Of a DNA stretch of 50,565 nucleotides, positions 16,548 to 24,403 are shown in pieces. The position numbers and the translations under genes were made by a program. How positions within the stretch are numbered: the first letter of the stretch is position 1; each line of letters begins with the position of its first letter. The notes under the pieces were generated by a model. It ran no database searches. It was given only the letters and a program-made list of their open reading frames with translations, and had not been told where the DNA came from. The DNA comes from STF1-138 sp035356975 (lineage in GTDB: Bacteria > Patescibacteriota > Patescibacteriia > UBA1558 > S5-K13): the NCBI GenBank assembly GCA_035356975.1, contig DAORGW010000005.1, forward strand, positions 1 through 50,565. The letters run 5' to 3'.

Positions 16548-16638
16548 TAATTTATGAAAAATTAATAAAAATTTTACAAAAATCCACAGAAAATATTCAT
16601 GTGGATGGTTTATGTTTATCAACTAACAATTAAAATTT

Positions 16639-17940
16639 ATGCAAAAAATTCTCGTCTCAAAAATCAAAGATTTCTTAGAAAAAGAAGTGATTTTAAATGG
16701 ATGGGTTTCTAATTTTAGATCATCTGGACAAATTTACTTCATACAACTTAGAGATGGAAGTGGATTTATCCAATGCATTGTTTCAAAAAACGATACAAAT
16801 GAAGAGACGTGGAATAATTGCAATAATTTAACTCTTGAATCCTCAATTGAACTATCTGGAATCGTTACAAAACATCCAAAAAAGGAAGAATACGAAATCC
16901 AGGTAAAAGATTTAAAAATTTTACAAATCTCACCAGAATATCCAATTGCCAAAAAAGAACACGGACCTGATTTTCTTTTTGATAATCGTGATTTATATTT
17001 AAGAAGCAAAACTCCATGGGCAGTGCTTAGAATAAGAGACCAGGTTTTTAGATCAATTACAAATTATTTTGCAGAAAATAATTTTATAAGATTTGATACT
17101 CCAATACTTCAACCAACAAGTTGCGAAGACACAACAGAGCTTTTTGGTCTCAAATACTATGAAGATACAATGATGTATTTAACTCAGTCAGGACAATTAT
17201 ATCTTGAAGCTGGAATTATGAGTTTCGGCCGCGCTTATGACTTTGGTCCTGTCTTTCGCGCAGAGAAAAGTAAAACCAGAAATCATTTGTCTGAATTCTG
17301 GATGATGGATGCTGAAATGGCATTTTGTGACTCACAAGCAAGTGAGGACATACAAGAAGCACTTATAAAAAGAATTTTAAAAGATTGTTTAAATAACTGT
17401 AAATTAGAGCTTGAAATCTTAGAGCGCGATACAACTATAATGAAAGATATTATTGATAAACCATTTTTGAGAATGAAACATTATGATGTAAAAAAATTAT
17501 TAGAAGAGAAGGGAATGAAAGTTGATTTTGAGGATGACCTAACAACAGAAGAAGAAACTGAAATTGGAAATATTTACAAAGTTCCTGTTTTTGTAGAAGA
17601 TTATCCATTCAAAGTAAAAGCATTTTATATGAAAAAATATACAGATGAACGTGGAATGGAACGTGCAGTAAATGCTGATTTAATAGCGCCTGAAGAAGCG
17701 CGGGAGATAATTGGAGGAAGTCAAAGAGAAGAAGATTACGAAAAATTATTAGAGGAATTGAAAAAGAGAAACTACAAAGTAAGTGACTACGAGTGGTATT
17801 TAAATATTAGAAAATATGGTTCTGTTCCACATTCTGGTTTTGGAGTTGGATTAGAGCGAACCGTAAGATGGTTAACAGGAGTTCATCATATCAGAGAGAC
17901 AATTCCATTTCCAAGAACATTAAATAGATTTAAACCTTAA
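16639..17940 (+). CDS. asnS: Asparaginyl-tRNA synthetase
   Basis: Class IIb synthetase (433 aa). An N-terminal OB-fold anticodon-binding domain (VILNGWVSNFRSSGQIYFIQ, residues 17-100) precedes the catalytic core. Motif 2 reads GPVFRAEKSKTRNHLSEFWM, with the HLSEFWM pattern that marks AsnRS and separates it from AspRS. Motif 3 is HSGFGVGLERTVRWLTG. Length is slightly below the usual 460 aa. A dedicated AsnRS suggests Asn-tRNA can be made directly. The gene has its own promoter and begins a series that runs through three paralogous membrane genes to aspS. Confidence 0.96.
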   Translation: MQKILVSKIKDFLEKEVILNGWVSNFRSSGQIYFIQLRDGSGFIQCIVSKNDTNEETWNNCNNLTLESSIELSGIVTKHPKKEEYEIQVKDLKILQISPEYPIAKKEHGPDFLFDNRDLYLRSKTPWAVLRIRDQVFRSITNYFAENNFIRFDTPILQPTSCEDTTELFGLKYYEDTMMYLTQSGQLYLEAGIMSFGRAYDFGPVFRAEKSKTRNHLSEFWMMDAEMAFCDSQASEDIQEALIKRILKDCLNNCKLELEILERDTTIMKDIIDKPFLRMKHYDVKKLLEEKGMKVDFEDDLTTEEETEIGNIYKVPVFVEDYPFKVKAFYMKKYTDERGMERAVNADLIAPEEAREIIGGSQREEDYEKLLEELKKRNYKVSDYEWYLNIRKYGSVPHSGFGVGLERTVRWLTGVHHIRETIPFPRTLNRFKP

Positions 17941-18004
17941 ATAGCTTTTAGCAATCAACCATTAGCTTTTAATAATTCATGAATATAAAAATAACAAAAA
18001 ATAA

Positions 18005-18541
18005 ATGTTAATATACATAATCACAATAATTATTATTTTATGGCTTACTCTATTTATAGGATATAATTTTGGTGCATGGAAAATTAGAAAAAATTTGATG
18101 AAAAAATTTGCGCAAAAAATGAACCTAAATTTTGATGAAAATTATAAATATAAAACTAAAAAATGTTTCAAAATAGGAGGATTATATAAGAATAAAAATA
18201 TTTCAATAGAAGAATTATTGTACCTTTATCCAAAAGAACCCTCATTAACTTCTGTAAACTATAAATCAGAGCACGCTGAAATACTTTGTTTTCCAGTATA
18301 TCGGACCATGGGCGTAACCTATAAAAGAGTTATTATTACGGTTGATAACAAAATAATATACAACAAAGATAAAGATTATTTGCTCCCCAGAACTAATAAA
18401 ATTCAAAAAATAATTGATAAATATATTGAGAGTGGAAAAATATCAAAAACAGACACTCTAAATAAAATTGGTTTAATAATATTAATATGTACATCCCTAA
18501 TTCCGCTTATATACATATTCATAAATTTTATTTTAAATTAA
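18005..18541 (+). CDS. Paralogous membrane protein A (178 aa)
   Basis: The first of three tandem paralogs. An N-terminal transmembrane helix (residues 1-22), a soluble middle domain, and a C-terminal transmembrane helix (about 155-176). The shared signature is a strand IITVDNKIIYNKDKDYLLP followed by NKIQKIIDKYIESGKISK, which reappears in the next two genes. No catalytic motif is visible and I do not recognise the family. It starts 64 bp after asnS in an intergenic stretch with the repeat TAGCTTTTA at 17942 and 17963. Confidence 0.6.
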   Translation: MLIYIITIIIILWLTLFIGYNFGAWKIRKNLMKKFAQKMNLNFDENYKYKTKKCFKIGGLYKNKNISIEELLYLYPKEPSLTSVNYKSEHAEILCFPVYRTMGVTYKRVIITVDNKIIYNKDKDYLLPRTNKIQKIIDKYIESGKISKTDTLNKIGLIILICTSLIPLIYIFINFILN

Positions 18542-18546
18542 TTCTT

Positions 18547-18614
18547 TATAACTTTAAAACATTTAACTTTATAATTAACATATATGAAAACCTACATTAA
18601 CGAAACTATAAAAA
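18547..18614 (+). pseudogene. Remnant of the aspS 5' end (promoter-proximal region plus 10 codons)
   Basis: The ATG at 18584 begins MKTYINETIK, the same ten residues that open AspRS at 19816; 23 consecutive bases are identical and the A-rich continuation also matches. The about 40 bp before it also aligns with the sequence before aspS (both contain ATAACTTTAAA and TTAACTTTATAA). After codon 10 the frame runs into ICWKR and stops at 18629-18631, overlapping the start of paralog B at 18616. It is a duplication scar, or now a 15-codon leader ORF. Confidence 0.85.
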
Positions 18615-18615
18615 T

Positions 18616-19197
18616 ATGTTGGAAGCGATAATAATAGCAACTATTGTTATAATACCTACTATATTAATATTTTGGCTTGTATTTGTTTTTATAATAACAA
18701 TTTATCAAATTCTAAATAGAGGAAAAGTACTTGAACAATTATCAAAACAGCTTAATATTGAATTTCAAAAAAAAGATACAGATAAACTAACGACATATCC
18801 CACGGCACTAGCTCCATTGATGCGCGCCTTAATTAATTCAAACAAGAATTATGCTCTGAGCGGGCAATATTTGGGACAAAATATAAATATAGAAGAATTT
18901 AATACTCAAATGAATCCCTTCTATACGGATACATCTATAAAAAAAATAGAAACTTACAATACTTTTGGATTTCAACCAACAAAAAAATTAATTGTTACCG
19001 TTGATGATAAAATAATTTATGAAAAAAATGGAGACAGACTTTTACCTTTTCCGAATAAAATTAAAAAGATATTAGATAAATATATAAAAGAAGGAAAAAT
19101 TACAAAAAACGAAACATCTCCAATATTAGCAGTAATAGTACTTTTTGGATTTTGTATTATTTTTACAATTCTTTTTTTAACATTTATTTTAAATTAA
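18616..19197 (+). CDS. Paralogous membrane protein B (193 aa)
   Basis: Second paralog. Transmembrane helix at residues 3-30 (IIIATIVIIPTILIFWLVF), a soluble middle part and a C-terminal helix ending in LTFILN. It carries the family strand LIVTVDDKIIYEKNGDRLLP and helix NKIKKILDKYIKEGKITK. The middle region has an insertion (LTTYPTALAPLMRALINSNK) not seen in A or C. It begins directly after the aspS remnant, and its first codons overlap the end of that remnant's reading frame, so translation could be coupled to it. Function unknown. Confidence 0.6.
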   Translation: MLEAIIIATIVIIPTILIFWLVFVFIITIYQILNRGKVLEQLSKQLNIEFQKKDTDKLTTYPTALAPLMRALINSNKNYALSGQYLGQNINIEEFNTQMNPFYTDTSIKKIETYNTFGFQPTKKLIVTVDDKIIYEKNGDRLLPFPNKIKKILDKYIKEGKITKNETSPILAVIVLFGFCIIFTILFLTFILN

Positions 19198-19201
19198 AAA
19201 T

Positions 19202-19768
19202 ATGGAAATAACTTATATTATTATCACTATATTAATTACTTGGTTAATTGCTAAAATTATTTTTTCATGGAATATAAGAATAATAAAAATGCATAAATTA
19301 GCTGATAAAATGCATTTAAATTTTACAGAAGAAAAAGAAAATAGCATACACTATAAAATCGAAGGACAATATTTAGGAAAAAATATATTAATTGAAGAAG
19401 AAAAATGTTTTTTATTAAATGACGTTTTAAAAAAAATTAATGAAAAAGAAAAAAAATATCACTATTTTTTAACTTCGAGTGGACCAGCATTTCAATTATC
19501 TTTTCAAAAAGCTAAAAAAACTGTTATAAAAGTTAATGAAAAAATAATTTATAATAAAACAGAGGACATACTTTTATTATCTACAAATAAAATAAAAAGA
19601 ATAATTGATGAGTATATAAAAAATGATTATATATCAAAAAATAATTTCAAAAAACCATTAGCTATATTCGGTTTATACATAGTAGATTTTTTAATTTTAT
19701 TGTTTATTTTTCTATTCGTTTTTACTTCAGTCATTATTGGGGAATTAATCAAAAATAAAATAATTTAA
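19202..19768 (+). CDS. Paralogous membrane protein C (188 aa)
   Basis: Third paralog, 4 bp after B. N-terminal transmembrane helix (residues 4-25), the family segment TVIKVNEKIIYNKTEDILLL with NKIKRIIDEYIKNDYISK, and a C-terminal hydrophobic helix. A segment YKIEGQYLGKNILIEEE aligns with ALSGQYLGQNINIEEF of B and KIGGLYKNKNISIEEL of A, so the three share the whole soluble domain. The intergenic region after C is homologous to that after A, which indicates how the cluster duplicated. Confidence 0.6.
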   Translation: MEITYIIITILITWLIAKIIFSWNIRIIKMHKLADKMHLNFTEEKENSIHYKIEGQYLGKNILIEEEKCFLLNDVLKKINEKEKKYHYFLTSSGPAFQLSFQKAKKTVIKVNEKIIYNKTEDILLLSTNKIKRIIDEYIKNDYISKNNFKKPLAIFGLYIVDFLILLFIFLFVFTSVIIGELIKNKII

Positions 19769-19815
19769 TTGGATAACTTTAAAGCTTTTAACTTTTAACT
19801 TTATAACTAAATAAC

Positions 19816-21240
19816 ATGAAAACCTACATTAACGAAACGATAAAAAAACCAATTGGTGAAGAAATTGTAGTTGCTGGTTGGATTAACAAACTTAGAAAAA
19901 TGGGAAAACTTGTTTTCTTTGATCTTCGGGACTCAACTGGATTATTGCAGATAATTTGCGTTCCAAGTGAGATGACAAATGGAGAAATTTTAAAGGATTT
20001 AGGACATGAATATGTTGTAGAAATTACAGGAATTATTCAAGAAAGAGGAGAAAAACAGATAAATAATGAGATTTTAACAGGAAAAATTGAACTTCTTGCA
20101 AAAGATGTAAAGATAATTTCAACGTCCGAGGTTCCGCCATTTGAAATTGATAATGAAGAGAGACAAGCTGGAGAAGAGTTAAGATTAAAATATCGTTATT
20201 TAGACATTCGCCACGAAAGAATGACAAAAAATTTAAAATATAGACACAAAGTAATTCATTTTTTTAGAAATTTTTTAACTGATAATGGTTTTACAGAAAT
20301 TCAAACTCCAATTCTTACAAAATCAACTCCGGAAGGAGCAAGAGATTATGTTGTACCTTCTAGACTTCACAAAGGAAAATTTTTTGCACTCCCACAAGCA
20401 CCACAACAATACAAACAATTACTTATGGTTGCAGGACTAGAACGTTATTTTCAAGTAGCTCCATGTTTTCGTGATGAAGATGCTAGAGCAGACAGATCAC
20501 CAGGAGAATTTTATCAGCTTGATATGGAAATGTCATTTATGAATCAATCCGAAATCTTGGATTTGGTTGAAAATATGATGACAAAAATGGTCAAAGAATT
20601 ATTTCCTGAAAAACATTTCACATTTTCTCCATGGCCAAGATTAAACTACAAAGACGTAATGGAAAAATACAAAACCGATAAACCAGATTTGCGCAAAGAT
20701 AAAAATGATAAAAATGAATTAGCTCTTGCTTGGGTAATAAATTTTCCTTTATTTACAGAGCAAAGCGAGGAAGAATTTTTTCATGGATCAGGAAAGGGAA
20801 AATGGGCACCATCACACAATATGTTTACAGCTCCTCAAGAATCTGACATTGAATTATTAGATAAAGATCCTGGGAAGGTAAAATCATATCAACACGATAT
20901 GGTTTTAAATGGTTATGAAGTTGGTGGTGGAGCAGTAAGAATTCACGATGTAAAACTACAAGAAAAAATTTGGGATTTAATTGGTTTTACAAATGAACAA
21001 AAAGAACAGTTTAAACACTATTTTGAAGCATTTAAATATGGTGTACCACCTCACGGTGGAATAGCTCCTGGAATTGATAGATTGCTTATGGTTTTACTAA
21101 ACGAAAAAAATCTAAGAGAAGTAACTGCATTTCCACTTACTTCAGATGGCCGTGATCCAATGATGGAGAGTCCTGCTAAGATTACAAAAGAACAATTAGA
21201 AGAATTGGGATTAGAGATAAAGACAAAGAAGAAAAAATAA
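19816..21240 (+). CDS. aspS: Aspartyl-tRNA synthetase lacking the GAD insertion
   Basis: Class IIb AspRS (474 aa). An OB-fold anticodon-binding domain (VVAGWINKLRKMGKLVFFDL), then the catalytic core with the bacterial FRDEDARADRSPGEFYQLD motif 2 region and motif 3 GIAPGIDRLLMVLL. Bacterial AspRS is normally about 590 aa because of a GAD domain between motifs 2 and 3. Here that insert is missing: KDVMEKYKTDKPDLRK leads almost directly to LALAWVINFPLF. Discriminating versus non-discriminating specificity is not readable, though the presence of AsnRS makes a discriminating enzyme likely. A Lys-rich tail ends the protein. Confidence 0.95.
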   Translation: MKTYINETIKKPIGEEIVVAGWINKLRKMGKLVFFDLRDSTGLLQIICVPSEMTNGEILKDLGHEYVVEITGIIQERGEKQINNEILTGKIELLAKDVKIISTSEVPPFEIDNEERQAGEELRLKYRYLDIRHERMTKNLKYRHKVIHFFRNFLTDNGFTEIQTPILTKSTPEGARDYVVPSRLHKGKFFALPQAPQQYKQLLMVAGLERYFQVAPCFRDEDARADRSPGEFYQLDMEMSFMNQSEILDLVENMMTKMVKELFPEKHFTFSPWPRLNYKDVMEKYKTDKPDLRKDKNDKNELALAWVINFPLFTEQSEEEFFHGSGKGKWAPSHNMFTAPQESDIELLDKDPGKVKSYQHDMVLNGYEVGGGAVRIHDVKLQEKIWDLIGFTNEQKEQFKHYFEAFKYGVPPHGGIAPGIDRLLMVLLNEKNLREVTAFPLTSDGRDPMMESPAKITKEQLEELGLEIKTKKKK

Positions 21241-21243
21241 TTT

Positions 21244-21552
21244 ATGCAAAAATTATCTAGATTACAAACTTTTATTCTAACAAAATCTCTTTCAAATGAC
21301 ATTACAAATAAATCTGTTTTTGCTGATTTTTATAAAGATAAAAAAGTAAAACCTCGGGACACAGAAAAAATTATTTCATCTAGTATAAATAAATTAATAA
21401 AAAGAGATCTAGTAATTGCACATTGTAAAAAAACAAAAGAAAAATTATTTATTGAGTGTATTAATTTAACAAGTAGCGGAAAAAAATTAGCAAAGCAACT
21501 ACTTGGCATTCAAGAACACCTACCATTTAAATATAAAAAATTAAAAAAATAA
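21244..21552 (+). CDS. Small winged-helix-like protein (102 aa)
   Basis: A basic, probably all-helix-plus-wing protein starting 3 bp after aspS. The pattern (two helices, then INKLIKRDLVIAHCKKTKEK, a beta-wing-like LFIECINLTSSGKKLAKQLL) resembles winged-helix DNA-binding proteins of the PadR/MarR type in shape. The match is by pattern only and no known regulator is recognised. Tight spacing indicates cotranscription with aspS. Confidence 0.5.
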   Translation: MQKLSRLQTFILTKSLSNDITNKSVFADFYKDKKVKPRDTEKIISSSINKLIKRDLVIAHCKKTKEKLFIECINLTSSGKKLAKQLLGIQEHLPFKYKKLKK

Positions 21553-21597
21553 TAATATTGGCTAACAGCTAATAACTGAGGGCTAATAGCTAAAACA

Positions 21598-22248
21598 ATG
21601 GATAAAAAAATTCAAAATTATTTACAACAAAACAACCTAAAACACGAGGTAATTCCTCACAAAAAAGTTTACACTGCTTATGACGCTTCTCAAACTTTAA
21701 AAGTACACCCAAAACAAATTGTAAAATCACTAATTGTAAAAGTAAAAAATAATTTTGCTTTGATTCTATTGTCAGCTGATAAAAACATTGATTTCAAAAA
21801 ACTGGCAAAACAATTTGGAGCAAAAGAAATTGATATTAAAATTCCAAATGAAAAAATTTTAATGGAAAAATTAAAAATCAAACCGGGCACAGCTCATGTT
21901 TTTGGTGATATTTATAAAATTCCAGTTATTGTAGAGCGAGACTTATCTAAATTAAAAGAAGCTATTTTTTCCTCAGGTGACTTAACTAAAAGTTTAAAAT
22001 TAAAAGTAAATGATTTTATAAAACATCAAAGTGCTGAAATTGCACAATTTGGAATTACAAAGAAATTTAAAAAAGCTGTAAAAACTGGAAAGAGAGTAAA
22101 AAACGTTATTAAAAAAGGAGTTAAGGATATCAAAAAAATAAAAGGAAAAAAATTGAATCTAAAAAATATCAAAAAAATGGCTAAAACAAGCCAAAAACCA
22201 AAGAAAACTAAAAAAACAAGCACAAGCAAAACAAAAGTCAAAAAATAA
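21598..22248 (+). CDS. YbaK/ProX-type aminoacyl-tRNA deacylase with lysine-rich tail
   Basis: 216 aa. Residues 1-150 form a YbaK/aminoacyl-tRNA-editing domain (AYDASQTLKVHPKQIVKSLI, then GAKEIDIKIPNEKI and KPGTAHVFGD), the family that hydrolyses mischarged Cys-, Ala- or Pro-tRNAs. Residues 155-216 are an extremely basic tail made almost only of Lys, Thr, Ser and Ile (KKTKKTSTSKTKVKK), which standard YbaK proteins lack. The tail probably adds RNA or ribosome binding. Nearby synthetases and the deacylase make a quality-control neighbourhood. Upstream, GCTAAYAGCTAA is repeated at 21561 and 21582. Confidence 0.8.
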   Translation: MDKKIQNYLQQNNLKHEVIPHKKVYTAYDASQTLKVHPKQIVKSLIVKVKNNFALILLSADKNIDFKKLAKQFGAKEIDIKIPNEKILMEKLKIKPGTAHVFGDIYKIPVIVERDLSKLKEAIFSSGDLTKSLKLKVNDFIKHQSAEIAQFGITKKFKKAVKTGKRVKNVIKKGVKDIKKIKGKKLNLKNIKKMAKTSQKPKKTKKTSTSKTKVKK

Positions 22249-22277
22249 TTTCTCTGGGTGTTAAAAATAGCAAAACA

Positions 22278-22985
22278 ATGAAAAATTACAATATAAAACT
22301 TGAAAATTTTGAAGGGCCACTTGATTTGTTGCTTTCTTTAATTGATGACAGTAAATTAAATATAAGTGAAATTTCTCTTGCAAAAATTACAGATCAATAT
22401 TTGGATTACATAAAAAACAATGAATCTCTTGGAATTGGGGAAATTGCTGATTTTTTACTTATTGCCTCAAAACTAATTTATATAAAATCAAAATTATTAC
22501 TCCCTGATCTTATAAATAAAGAAGACGAGGAAGATACAAAAGAATTAGAAAGACAACTTAAAATTTATAAAGAATACTATGAAGCAAGAAAATTAATTGC
22601 TAAAATAATAGGTAGAAAAAATTTTTCATATTCTAGGGCCACAAAATTATTAAAAATAAAAAAGGAATTTATTCCGCCGGAAAAATTAGAGATTGAAGAA
22701 TTGGAAAAAAGATTTGAGAAATTAATTTCTTTTATAAAACCAATTATTAAAATCCCCTCAAAGACAATCAATAGAACAATAAATATAAAAGAAAAAATTG
22801 ACAGCATATATGAAAAAATTAATAAATTAAGTTTTATGAAATTTTCAGAATGTCTTATGGACAAACAAAATAAGATAGAAATTATAGTTTCTTTTCTTGC
22901 GATGCTAGAACTTATAAAACAAAGAACAATAATAGTTGATCAGAATAATTTATTCGACGAGATAACTATTAATAAAATTAACTAA
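22278..22985 (+). CDS. scpA: Segregation and condensation protein A
   Basis: ScpA kleisin (235 aa), which bridges the SMC head domains together with ScpB during chromosome compaction. The N-terminal signature LENFEGPLDLLLSLI is present, followed by ADFLLIASKLIYIKSKLLLP. The middle is charged, and a C-terminal winged-helix domain ends with VSFLAMLELIKQRTIIVDQ. Length is typical. scpB follows 16 bp later; SMC itself is not in the window. Confidence 0.95.
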   Translation: MKNYNIKLENFEGPLDLLLSLIDDSKLNISEISLAKITDQYLDYIKNNESLGIGEIADFLLIASKLIYIKSKLLLPDLINKEDEEDTKELERQLKIYKEYYEARKLIAKIIGRKNFSYSRATKLLKIKKEFIPPEKLEIEELEKRFEKLISFIKPIIKIPSKTINRTINIKEKIDSIYEKINKLSFMKFSECLMDKQNKIEIIVSFLAMLELIKQRTIIVDQNNLFDEITINKIN

Positions 22986-23001
22986 ACAATTTGTTAAAAA
23001 A

Positions 23002-23553
23002 ATGGACAAAAAAACAATAATAGAAAGTTTACTTCTGCTTTCAGATAGACCACTACCCATTGAAACAATTTCTAAAAAAATTGATTTAAGTAAAAAAGAA
23101 ACAAACATCCTAATAGAAGAATTAAAAAATAAATTTAATAATGAAGAAAGTGGAATTCATATTTTAGAATCATGGGGAAAAATTCAATTCACAACAAATC
23201 CAAAATGCGAAAATATAGTAAAAGAATTTGTAAAAGAAGAAATAAACAGTAATTTGTCAGATGCGTCGCTTGAGACGCTTACCATAATTGCATATAGAGG
23301 ACCAATTACAAAATCAGAAATTGAACAAATCAGAGGAGTAAACTGTAGCGTTATTTTAAAAAATTTATTAATAAGAGGATTAGTTGAGTCTGAATTTAAT
23401 AAAGAAAAAATGGTAGAAGATTACAGAATCACAGTTGATTTTCTAAAATATCTGGGAATAAATCATGTAAATGAGCTTCCAAATTATGAAAAATTAAACT
23501 CAAATGAGACAATAAATAACATATTAAATCAAAATATAGATGGAGAACAATAA
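23002..23553 (+). CDS. scpB: Segregation and condensation protein B
   Basis: ScpB (183 aa), the winged-helix dimer that binds ScpA. Two winged-helix domains are visible: residues 5-70 (ESLLLLSDRPLPIETISKKI) and 80-150, with the family motif LETLTIIAYRGPITKSEIEQ and IRGVNCSVILKNLLIRGLV. The 3' end overlaps the start of the patatin gene by 14 bp, so the two are likely translated together. Confidence 0.95.
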   Translation: MDKKTIIESLLLLSDRPLPIETISKKIDLSKKETNILIEELKNKFNNEESGIHILESWGKIQFTTNPKCENIVKEFVKEEINSNLSDASLETLTIIAYRGPITKSEIEQIRGVNCSVILKNLLIRGLVESEFNKEKMVEDYRITVDFLKYLGINHVNELPNYEKLNSNETINNILNQNIDGEQ

Positions 23554-24403
23554 TGAAAAATCTGCTATTGTAATTGTTGGTGGAGCATTTAGATCCACAT
23601 ATTATTCTGGTAGTTTAAGGGCATTAAATGAATTGGGAATAGGAAATCAATTTGATCTTTACGTGGGTTTATCTGCAGGAGCCCCGGTTATGTCATATTT
23701 TTTAGCCGAACAATTAGATGAAATGCCTTTTATTTGGAAGGAATTTGTACCAACAAAATTAGTATATAATCCCAAAAATATATTCAAAAGAAGACCAATT
23801 GTAGATCTTGATTATTTAATTGATGATGTTTTTTGGCAAAAAAAACCCCTAAATACTGAAAAATTAAAAAATAAGAATTTTTTAGTACCCCTTATTAATT
23901 ATAATAAGGGAAATATTGAATATTTTAAATCTGATCATGAAAATTTTAAAGAAATACTAAAAGCAGCCATGTGTATACCGTGGATATCAAGAAAAACTTA
24001 TGAAATAGAAAACGCAAAATTCGTAGACGCTGGAATAGCAGAAAATTTGGTAATTAAAAAATTATTAGAAGACGGATATTCAAAAATACTCGTGCTTATA
24101 AATCACTCTGGACTTCATGATATAAAAAACTGGAAAGAGGTCTTAATAGAAAAACTTTTTTTAATATCAAATCCAAATATAAGAAAAATGTTTAAAAAAA
24201 TATTGATTGAAAACATAAAAGAAAATTTAAATATATCTAATGACAAAAATAATAAAATCATAACAATATCTCCAACAAAATATCATGTATCCAAATTTGA
24301 AAATTCAAAAGATAAGCTAGAAAAAAATATAGAACAAGGATATATTGATATAATGGAAAACTCTGAATTAAAAGATAAATTATTAAACATATTTAGTAAA
24401 TAA
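23540..24403 (+). CDS. Patatin-like phospholipase
   Basis: A 287-aa lipid acyl hydrolase. The oxyanion-hole stretch is VGGAFRSTYYSG, the nucleophile elbow GLSAG places Ser45, and the catalytic Asp is Asp163 in VDAG (DGG/DAG motif), so both residues of the Ser-Asp dyad are present. The overall form resembles the YjjU/RssA-type bacterial patatins. No signal peptide; it is predicted cytosolic or peripheral. It overlaps scpB and is followed with no gap by the D,D-carboxypeptidase, so it sits in an scpA-scpB-patatin-dac operon. The start at 23540 is the only one preceding the conserved core. Confidence 0.9.
   Translation: MENNNEKSAIVIVGGAFRSTYYSGSLRALNELGIGNQFDLYVGLSAGAPVMSYFLAEQLDEMPFIWKEFVPTKLVYNPKNIFKRRPIVDLDYLIDDVFWQKKPLNTEKLKNKNFLVPLINYNKGNIEYFKSDHENFKEILKAAMCIPWISRKTYEIENAKFVDAGIAENLVIKKLLEDGYSKILVLINHSGLHDIKNWKEVLIEKLFLISNPNIRKMFKKILIENIKENLNISNDKNNKIITISPTKYHVSKFENSKDKLEKNIEQGYIDIMENSELKDKLLNIFSK

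Noticed and set aside
16582..16606. Replication-origin DnaA boxes suggested by ATCCACA...TGTGGAT
   Set aside because: Only two imperfect DnaA-like words, arranged as a hairpin in the asnS leader; no dnaA or dnaN nearby.
23888..23909. Perfect inverted repeat CCCTTATT/AATAAGGG
   Set aside because: It lies inside the patatin coding frame, has no T-run, and AT-rich codons can produce it by chance.
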